In this document: piece by piece, positions 8,084-13,558 of the stretch
How positions within the stretch are numbered: the first letter of the stretch is position 1
How the letters are laid out: each line of letters begins with the position of its first letter
From: Gyrodactylus bullatarudis
Lineage: Eukaryota; Platyhelminthes; Monogenea; Gyrodactylidea; Gyrodactylidae
Length of the DNA stretch: 13,558 nucleotides
NCBI GenBank assembly: GCA_012064415.1
Contig: SSNU01002962.1
Span: 1-13,558, forward strand
Reading direction: 5' to 3'
The notes under the pieces: generated by a model
The model's input: only the letters and a program-made list of their open reading frames with translations
Database searches by the model: none
What the model was told of the DNA's origin: nothing
Program-made: the position numbers and the translations under genes

Positions 8084-8384
8084 AAATATAATAATAATCC
8101 AATGATATATTTTTTTATAAAATCTGGTGAGTTCTATTAAATTGAGTATATTTTATAAATTGATCACAAAGAAAGAATTAAGATCATAAGGTCCAAATGG
8201 TGATTTTTTTAGGATCATCTTAAAACAATCTTTACATCTTCGAAGTACTAAGGTGTGTGCATAAACTTTAAAAAAAAACATTGATATAAAGGGGGATTAA
8301 TTAATACTCGGGCTAAATAAGCACTCAATGATTCAGATGCATTCTGGGAGACTCGAAATAGGTATGAAAAAGAAAACACCAGAT

Positions 8385-8460
8385 TCGGAATCAGCACAAA
8401 ATTTTGAACTAGATTTCTTTTTAAAATTTTGAAATATCTCATTGGAAACCAGACTTTTCA
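8385..8460 (+). repeat. Block resembling MITE arm sequence
   Basis: Contains GGAATCAGCACAAAATTTTGA and, further on, GAAATATCTCATTGGAAACCAGAC. Both resemble parts of the right arm region of the MITE at 1390-2137 (2028-2090), but in swapped order. This suggests shared ancestry between the two TA-flanked elements or a rearranged fragment. Confidence 0.4.
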
Positions 8461-8736
8461 GGAGATGAAAGTAGAAAATTTTACCAAAAATTAGAAAATT
8501 TTTTTTTTTTACTTTGACCGCGAATTTTAGCGGCTTATTTTCCTCCAACCCACTTAAAAGACCCATCATTCGACGCAGAATTTTATACTTTCTCACTTTA
8601 TCTAAAAAAATCTTAATTAACTATAATTACTTTTGCAAAAATCTTATTTTAAAATATTTTTAATTAGAAATTTTCCCAAAATTCGTTTTCCCCCATTATC
8701 TCTGAAACTGAGAACGATTTTCCATGACCACCAGTG

Positions 8737-8769
8737 TAATTACACCCTTTAATTACTAATCAGACTCAA
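8737..8769 (+). repeat. Internal direct repeat, second copy
   Basis: Matches 7870-7902 with one mismatch. It overlaps a perfect 12-base palindrome GTGTAATTACAC at 8734-8745 that the first copy lacks in full. Confidence 0.8.
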
Positions 8770-8899
8770 GTCATACAGACTATGTTAGCCTACACTGAGT
8801 AATTACAGCTTTGACATCTAAACGACCTAATTAAAAATCAATAAAGATTCCTTGGCTGAAAATCCTTTCAAATTCATTTCACTGCCACAGAGCTTGGTA

Positions 8900-8969
8900 A
8901 GAAAAAACTGTTTCAAGAGTCAAAAACAGGGTGTGTGCTTTTTCAAGCACCAAAACTGGTGGACAAGTG
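8900..8969 (-). repeat. Right terminal inverted repeat
   Basis: Reverse complement of 7575-7643, with one extra A in an A-run and two substitutions. The three hairpin stems are kept; one of the substitutions lies in a loop. Confidence 0.9.
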
Positions 8970-8972
8970 TAT

Positions 8973-9071
8973 ACCATTACTCTGTGGATGATAAGCAGTA
9001 GTACATCGATGCTCAATATTATACTCATTCAAAGTTTCCGTGAATTTCTTAGACATAAAATTACACATCCA
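8973..9071 (-). pseudogene. Ty3/gypsy integrase core, upstream part
   Basis: This 33-codon open frame carries CNFMSKKFTETLNEY and then TTAYHPQSNG, the block just before the catalytic Glu in Ty3/gypsy integrases. Counting across the inserted transposon, the Asn of CNF lies 32 residues before the Glu of VER, as expected in a D,D35E core. The second catalytic Asp, usually four residues before that Asn, is not in this frame. A GAT codon in a neighbouring frame (about 9066-9069) suggests a one-base loss. Upstream of 9075 no further pol sequence could be recognised, so this copy is truncated or overwritten there. Confidence 0.85.
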
Positions 9072-9074
9072 TTA

Positions 9075-9844
9075 ACTTTACGTACATTTCAGTGACATGA
9101 AATAGTTTATATTAAAAATATCATAACGGTAGCAATAATTCAATCATTCATTCGAAGTTATCGTATCTTTAAAAGAGCATAAATAATCTTGAAATTGAAA
9201 TGTTTCAAAGGATTATCAAAAAAAAAGTTGTTCCACCCAAGTTACTCCATAATGATTAATTAATTACACACTGTGTAAAACTTTGATCAGTATCTTTCTA
9301 TATTCGCTCCGAAAATTTCCTATAATCGGTAATTAGATTGATCTGAAAACGTTTTCTATTAAAAAATCTCAAATTCATCTTATTACTTATTAGTATTTTT
9401 GTCAATTCTTCTGCCAGATATATATTTTGATTAAATTTACCTGTAGAATTTTTAATGCAATAATTATAATTTTCTTGTCTCTTATCCTCATTTAATTCCT
9501 TAATTTATTCCTTAATTTGGATCCTTGTCTCCAATGAAGACTATGGTACTTTTTTGTCCATTTAGTACAGAGGTTAGTATAAAGTTTAATAACGTATCCC
9601 ATTACTTACTGTTTTTAATGTTTTGTGAGTTTATTTTATATTCTCCAAGTTGTACTCTGTTGTATGCATGTTAAAAATTTTTACTAGTATTCATCTTATT
9701 TCAAGAACTGATTATTTTTATATTCAGATCAGATTTCATGATAATTGGATCAATACTAAATGCTTGTTTTTTCCTGTGTTTAGTTTAAAAAAAACATACG
9801 TTTTTTTAAAAAAGGGAGTAAAATTTTTCTTCTGGACATTTTGC
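9075..9844. other. AT-rich stretch without a supported gene
   Basis: I looked on the minus strand for more integrase, RNase H or reverse transcriptase sequence and found none. The 65-codon plus frame at 9650-9847 is Phe- and Lys-rich and looks like chance in AT-rich DNA. Confidence 0.5.
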
Positions 9845-9945
9845 TAGTTAATATGAAGTTGGGGATGATTTTTCATAATTTTTTTAACCAAGAAATCGAA
9901 TTTGAACAAGATTCTTCGGAATCTAAAGCCTATTTTCTCTGAACA
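9845..9945 (+). repeat. Dispersed repeat, copy B
   Basis: Same orientation as copy A. It begins CTAGTTAATATGAAGTTGGG and contains CAAGAAATCGAATTTGA and AAGATTC. It is more diverged than A, and the later GATCATGAGG block is degraded. Confidence 0.6.
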
Positions 9946-10607
9946 TTCTTCTTTCATAAAAATTTCTAATCAGGATGAACACTTCAGATCATAAATTTGA
10001 CCATGTCGCTTACAAGTAACCAGTGTATTTTTGATTTTTTTAAAAGGGATCAATCCATCTGAAAAATAATAATAATCCTGTATAATCTCATCATACAGAA
10101 TACAAATTAACTACACTTGTCTCATCTATTTGAATAATTTAATTTCTGGTTAGAGAATACAAGTATGCTACCAGATATACAGAAATTTGACTATCATCAG
10201 CCATTTTATATTATTATTATTATAAATATTACTAAACAGTTATAACAAGAACTCGACAATCCATTTCATATAAGTTTACTACATTAATCAGTGAAGAGAA
10301 ATGAATGTTCTTTAACCAATAGAAATGAAGGAGGTTAACTCGTGGTAAGCCTAAAAATTTGAAAATTTGTTTATAGGTCTAGAAATTCAGCTTAAACGTC
10401 TTTAGATCTGAGTTCCTACTTATTATAGAAGACAAAAATAAGTTTTGGGGATTTTTTCTATAGGAAATTAGTTAGATTCCGAAATCTTTAGTTACGAAAT
10501 ACAGGGAATTAATCATTAGTAAGAATGAGGATAATATGGTTAATACAGATATTTTCCGATTCCTCTTTTAAGATCTTTATTTGATTATCTCATTCAAGTT
10601 CACTTGA
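9946..10607. other. AT-rich non-coding stretch
   Basis: The only signal is the TCGCTTACAAGTA block (10008-10020) that resembles 4246-4258, which may be the continuation of the dispersed repeat. No gene was recognised. Confidence 0.45.
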
Positions 10608-10808
10608 AATGTTTCCCAAAATATTTTCAATCAATCAATAAAACTTTTCATCAATATCCATATTTTCAGTGAAACTCTTAGGAATCTAAAGTTTAGATGG
10701 ACTGACATTTTTCGGCACTTTGAAGAAATCTTGTTGAACATAAACACTCTTCAAGAGTTTATACCAGGAAATAATATTCCGATAAATCGAGAGTCTTGGA
10801 TCCTATGA
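10608..10808 (+). pseudogene. Unrecognised coding-like segment, possible exon
   Basis: A 66-codon open frame without ATG that ends at TGA 10806. Residues from 10671 on read as a credible protein: ETLRNLKFRWTDIFRHFEE, then TLQEFIPGNNIPINRESW. A good splice-acceptor-like sequence (pyrimidine-rich, ending CATATTTTCAG at 10669) lies just before this part, and the codons upstream of it look random. I do not recognise the family. It may be a terminal exon of a host gene or a transposon relic. No matching donor or partner exon was found nearby. Confidence 0.35.
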
Positions 10809-11500
10809 AAAAAATTTTTTATTAGAATTGAATTAACAGAGAATACAATCGAATTTTCACTGTTTCAGATTTAGTATATTTGTTTTTCTGGTTTTATTTT
10901 GATCATGAAAGACTTCTTTTGACCACCGGCACAGTTTCGAACAAAAAAATTGAAAAAATCTAAATTTAATGCCAAGTTGAAAAAAAATTTTTTTAGATTA
11001 TTTCTTCATATGGTAAAAGTAGGAATTAGTGCATTATTTGGATTCCTTAAGTCTTGGGGAAATAAAAGATTCCCAATTTCGTAAAAATAGGTTTTATAGA
11101 AAAGTCGAGTGATAACACTGTTCAACAAAAAAAGACTTTAGGTCATCAACCAAGCTGAAATTTACATATGTGGTGTAGTTTTTCGAGCTGATTCTCATGA
11201 TGTTATTCTTTTTTCTTTCAAAATTTTTTTACGGCCACCAGCGGCCCTCAAAGTTTTTATCAAGTTTTTAAAAGAGGCATAACATCTCTGGATTCTTGCA
11301 CTGATCAACATAGGTTTAAAAGAAAGACAAATTTTCAATTTAGGTAATGGTAATTTTTAATAATACTTAAAATGTTACCATGTGTCTATTTAAGCCAATT
11401 AAGTGCTCAAATTTGTACGTTATTGTAAGTGAGAACGATTCAGATTGGTTGATTCAACTCGAAATGTATGGAAAACCGAAATATGACCTATTATATATTA
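10809..11500. other. AT-rich non-coding stretch
   Basis: Two GC-richer spots, GACCACCGGCAC (10921) and GGCCACCAGCGG (11233), are embedded in similar A- and T-rich surroundings and may be diverged copies of one short repeat. The 81-codon plus frame at 11380-11625 is antisense to the PLE 3' end and is not supported as a gene. Confidence 0.45.
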
Positions 11501-11780
11501 GATTTGGACGAAATTTTGTAATATTACTTAAATCGCCCATCGATATGATAAATTCAATCTTCAAGTATTTTAACAATATCTCAACAAATTTCGTGTCAAA
11601 AAACCTTTCCATGCTTCTGGAATAATATTGTGAAAATTTTCAAATTTAAAACGTTTTTTGACTGATCAAAATAATATTCATGAAAAATTAGAGAAATTTA
11701 ATTCTTAACTTTTGAATAAAGATTTTTAATAGTCCTTTTTGTTACTTTTCTGTAAGAAATAATGCGAATTCAAGTAAAAA

Positions 11781-12144
11781 TTACGAACATTTAACATTAA
11801 AAAACGTTTGACTATAACGTTGTTCACTTGCTACCTGACTATGTTGTCTTCTGGCTTGTATTGGTCTATCTGTATAATAAGAAAAAGGAGAGAAAGGTTT
11901 AGTATTTCTTAAAGAATAAGGATTATAAAAATTACAGTGATTGTTATAGTAATCAGAATTATTAGAATAATAACTCTGATAATATAATTCATCACTTGAA
12001 AGAACATTAAAATTAAGATTAGAATAAAAAACCCTGATAAAAATAGTTAGGACAATATTTCGAATACATGTCGTATTCTTCTTCTGGCGTGAGATTTTTC
12101 AAAAAACTTAAGGTACTTAAAACCCTGTGTGTCCAATCAAAACC
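11781..12144 (-). pseudogene. PLE C-terminal extension (two frames)
   Basis: Two overlapping minus-strand frames follow the GIY-YIG domain. The first (12144-12019) reads DWTHRVLSTLSFLKNL, then TPEEEYDMYSKYCPNYFYQG. The second (open 12098-11781) becomes protein-like at SSDELYYQSYYSNNSDYY and runs through YYTDRPIQARRQHSQVASEQ to a stop at 11781. The switch near 12030 lies in a T-run, a likely indel site. A short gap with stops separates it from the endonuclease frame. The tail is rich in Tyr, Asn and Ser, ends with an Arg/Gln-rich segment, and has no domain I recognise. Most PLE proteins end soon after the GIY-YIG domain, so this is unusual. It could also be unrelated sequence joined to the element. 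Confidence 0.5.
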
Positions 12145-12189
12145 TTAAACCAATCAGATTTCTTCTCAACTTTAATCAATCAATTCTAA

Positions 12190-12468
12190 CTAACGATTTC
12201 CAATATTTATATCCGTCTTATTACCATTAAAAACCTTGTTTAGTTTAATCTCTATAGACTCCAAAATCATATTTTTATACTTATTCCTCATATTTCCTAG
12301 ACTTCTTACGTCATTCAAATCTATAATATGATCTGGATTATCAGCCCAGTGTTTAGCTAGTGCTGACTTGTATACCTGTACCTTTTCTATAGCCTTCTTA
12401 TGTTCTTTACACCTAATTTCAAAATTTCTTTCTGTACGACCTATGTATGACTTTTCGCACTCTCCCCC
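12190..12468 (-). pseudogene. GIY-YIG endonuclease domain of a Penelope-like element
   Basis: A 92-codon minus-strand frame ending at a stop at 12190. It opens ECEKSYIGRTERNFEIRCKE (residues 3-22), giving the YIG motif at residues 8-10, the conserved Arg at 19 and EHKKAI. It continues with SALAKHWADN (35-44), HIIDLNDV and ILESIEIKLN (68-77), whose Glu 70 fits the catalytic Glu. These blocks are characteristic of the endonuclease at the C-terminus of PLE proteins, which nicks target DNA to prime reverse transcription. The first strand with the GIY half is missing because the element is truncated just upstream, where a stop precedes residue 1. It is therefore incomplete, but the remaining motifs are intact. 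Confidence 0.82.
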
Positions 12469-12469
12469 T

Positions 12470-12759
12470 TATTTTACAGATAGACCAATACAAGCCAGAA
12501 GACAACATAGTCAGGTAGCAAGTGAACAACGTTATAGTCAATCTATGCCGAACAGCTCCCTGAAGAACTACTTGGTTCAAAATTATAATATTAAAAAAAG
12601 TTTTAAATTTGAAAATCTTCACAATTCTGTACATCTTATTGTCGAAGCATGGAAAGATATTTTGACGCGAAATTTGGTGAGATAATTTTGAAATACATAA
12701 GATTAAATTTATCATATCGATGGGTGATTGAAGTAATATTACAAAATTTCGTCCAAGTC
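12470..12759 (+). mobile_element. Penelope-like element, 5'-truncated copy 2
   Basis: This copy is the inverse of the 3' part of copy 1. Positions 12475-12541 match 11808-11874 perfectly over 67 bp in reverse complement. After an unmatched part (12542-12596 here, about 11671-11807 in copy 1), 12597-12759 match 11670-11501 at clearly lower identity. On the plus strand it encodes FTDRPIQARRQHSQVASEQ, then about 50 further codons ending VEAWKDILTRNLVR with a stop at 12683-12685. The corresponding end of copy 1 reads PEAWKGFLTRNLLRYC, so the changes are mostly conservative. That supports real coding ancestry. The open frame from the ATG at 12368 is antisense to the endonuclease before about 12470, so that start is not credible. 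Confidence 0.65.
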
Positions 12760-12893
12760 TATAAATTATAATATTTAATAAAGGCTGGGAAAAAATGCAA
12801 AATTTTGTTAGAAATCGCAAAAAATTGGACTTCTCTGTTTTAATATTTAATTCAATTTCAATAAGTTTATCTATTCGAATTCAAAATTTTTAA

Positions 12894-13091
12894 GAAAAAT
12901 TTACATTTTTGATACAAGTACTTTGGAAAAAATTCTTTCCACATCTACTACAGCCTACATCAACTAATCACATTGTGCAGGATTGGTTTCATATTTTGAA
13001 TATCTAACTCTCAGCGAATCCAATGATAGGCGGATTAGGTAAATTGCCAGAGAAAAAAAAGAAGAAAATTATTAAACTAATACGTGAGTAA
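12894..13091 (+). pseudogene. Merlin/IS1595-type transposase relic
   Basis: The frame from 12894 reads FLIQVLWKKFFPHLLQ, then TNHIVQDWFHILNI, a stop at 13005-13007, and then NPMIGGLGKLPEKKKKK to a stop at 13089. The order of a hydrophobic stretch with Trp, a helix ending in V-x-DW, and IGG-x-GK matches the segment before the first catalytic Asp (VEIDE block) in Merlin and bacterial IS1595/ISXO2-like transposases. Here the sequence after IGGLGK turns lysine-rich and the VEIDE block is lost. The catalytic part is therefore absent, and only the region linking the N-terminal HTH to the core remains. The match is made from memory of the motif order and is short. Confidence 0.45.
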
Positions 13092-13429
13092 ATAAAAAGG
13101 CTGACTTAGACAGCTACTCAGGTGAGAATTCATTTTTTATCAAGTAGAAGGGTAAGGAAAAAAAGCATAAAAGTCGTAGCCGGTTAGAAAATGGCAAAAA
13201 TTCATAAATTTATTTTGGTTAGTAGTAAGGTTAGAAATCAAAATTTTATATTTTTCGAATGAGGAGATGGAAACAAGCAACATAACAAAAATCGCAAATT
13301 TACTGCCCTAATTATAATATTTTTTTTACCTTTCTGGCATAATAAGACTTTTGAGACCCTTGTAACGACCAAGATACTACTCTCAAGTTTGAAAAGTACC
13401 TAGAAAAATTTATAGAATGGATTAAAAAT
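13092..13429. other. Stretch without a supported gene
   Basis: AT- and purine-rich sequence following the Merlin-like relic. Neither the missing catalytic part of the transposase nor a matching terminal inverted repeat was recognised. Confidence 0.45.
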
Positions 13430-13558
13430 CGAATAATAATAATAAACTTTATTGTCATATTATGTCACAAATATTTTATAAAATTGTACAAATCTTTTAT
13501 ATTGAAAGAGTTATTTTTCATTATCACTTCATTAAAGAGATTTGGTAGTCTATCAAAA
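13430..13558 (-). repeat. Possible LINE 3' tail with (ATT)n
   Basis: On the minus strand the sequence reads GACAATAAAGTTTATTATTA and continues with ATT repeats. An AATAAA followed by a simple ATT-type tail is typical of the 3' ends of several non-LTR retrotransposon groups, and similar tails are common in invertebrate repeats. The element body would extend beyond the window end. No coding part is visible. Confidence 0.3.

Larger units (their letters stand above)
7575..8969. mobile_element. TA-flanked TIR transposon inserted in the integrase
   Basis: A 1,395-bp element with terminal inverted repeats of about 70 bp (7575-7643 and 8900-8969) that differ by two substitutions and one A-run indel. 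Both tips read inward as CACTT[C/G]TCCACCAG. Each end is flanked by TA (7573-7574 and 8970-8971), as in Tc1/mariner-type integration. The surrounding integrase gene proves the limits: codon phase is kept exactly if the element and one TA are removed, with HPQSNG on one side and VERIHR on the other. No DDE transposase is seen inside, so the element is non-autonomous. Internal features are a decayed protein fragment (7886-8083), a 33-bp direct repeat pair and a block resembling the arms of the MITE at 1390-2137. Confidence 0.92.
11501..12475 (-). mobile_element. Penelope-like element, 5'-truncated copy 1
   Basis: In reading order it holds part of a GIY-YIG endonuclease domain (12468-12190), a frame-broken C-terminal extension (12144-11781), a last short conserved coding piece (about 11660-11575) and a 3' region ending at 11501. 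Its 3' tip (TTTCGTCCAAATC on the minus strand) matches that of copy 2 at 12759, and TA follows in both cases. The reverse transcriptase is absent: truncation occurred inside the GIY-YIG domain, and copy 2 lies immediately beyond in opposite orientation. PLEs are known for 5' truncation and for inverted or tandem partial copies. A DNA transposon foldback that carries PLE sequence is the main alternative. Confidence 0.65.

Noticed and set aside
8248..8596. Two overlapping minus-strand frames inside the TIR element
   Set aside because: Lys/Phe/Ser-rich, with no motif and no coherent start. This is typical of AT-rich non-coding DNA.
11808..11874. Antisense reading SGLYWSIC as the missing GIY half of the endonuclease (also at 12475-12541)
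   Set aside because: The opposite strand of the same block gives a longer coherent frame in both copies (TDRPIQARRQHSQ), and a stop separates the antisense reading from the YIG half.
12368..12470. Plus-strand ATG frame upstream of PLE copy 2
   Set aside because: This part is antisense to the GIY-YIG domain of copy 1, so the open frame there is a shadow.
11501..12759. A TA-flanked DNA transposon with long TIRs in place of a PLE pair
   Set aside because: Not excluded, but the arms contain the end of the same coding tail that follows the GIY-YIG domain, which fits two PLE 3' ends better. TA is also common by chance here.
12419..12820. 133-codon minus-strand open frame
   Set aside because: It is antisense to the coding strand of PLE copy 2 and overlaps the endonuclease in another frame. 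The similarity of part of it to 11380-11625 is explained by the inverted repeat.

Overview
This is AT-rich, gene-poor eukaryotic DNA. It has no operons, no ribosome-binding sites and no long intact reading frame. The recognisable elements (a Ty3/gypsy-type LTR retrotransposon, Penelope-like retroelement pieces, Tc1/mariner-type transposons and a Merlin-like relic) and a plausible 55-bp spliceosomal intron point to an invertebrate animal genome, perhaps an arthropod or nematode. The sequence alone does not settle the species.

Layout. Positions 1-1389 are AT-rich non-coding DNA. A non-autonomous TA-flanked foldback element (MITE) occupies 1390-2137. A Tc1-like transposase relic lies at 2962-3469, apparently split by a short intron and followed by a poly(A) signal. 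Positions 3470-6350 are mostly repeats, including two copies of a four-copy dispersed repeat, one small reading frame and a repeated hairpin motif.

An LTR retrotransposon lies on the minus strand from about 9071 down to about 6358. In its own reading order it shows the integrase core, the integrase C-terminus with a GPY/F module, a polypurine tract, a short LTR, a primer-binding site and the start of gag. A pol end followed by an LTR and then a gag start means two tandem, truncated copies sharing one LTR. A 1,395-bp element with about 70-bp terminal inverted repeats (7575-8969) interrupts the integrase. It is flanked by a duplicated TA, and the integrase reading phase resumes exactly on both sides. 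It carries a decayed fragment of a repetitive protein found in many invertebrates.

Positions 9075-11500 are mainly non-coding, with one repeat copy and one coding-like segment (10608-10808). A Penelope-like element (PLE) follows as a head-to-head pair. The larger copy (minus, about 12468 to 11501) encodes part of a GIY-YIG endonuclease and an unusually long tail. The second, heavily 5'-truncated copy (plus, about 12470 to 12759) carries the end of the same tail. A relic resembling a Merlin/IS1595-type transposase lies at 12894-13091, and the window ends in a possible LINE-type tail.

No gene here looks intact or cooperates with another. The window is a nested transposon graveyard. Its most informative parts are the datable TA insertion into the integrase, the PLE pair with its conserved C-terminal extension, and the split transposase-derived reading frame.
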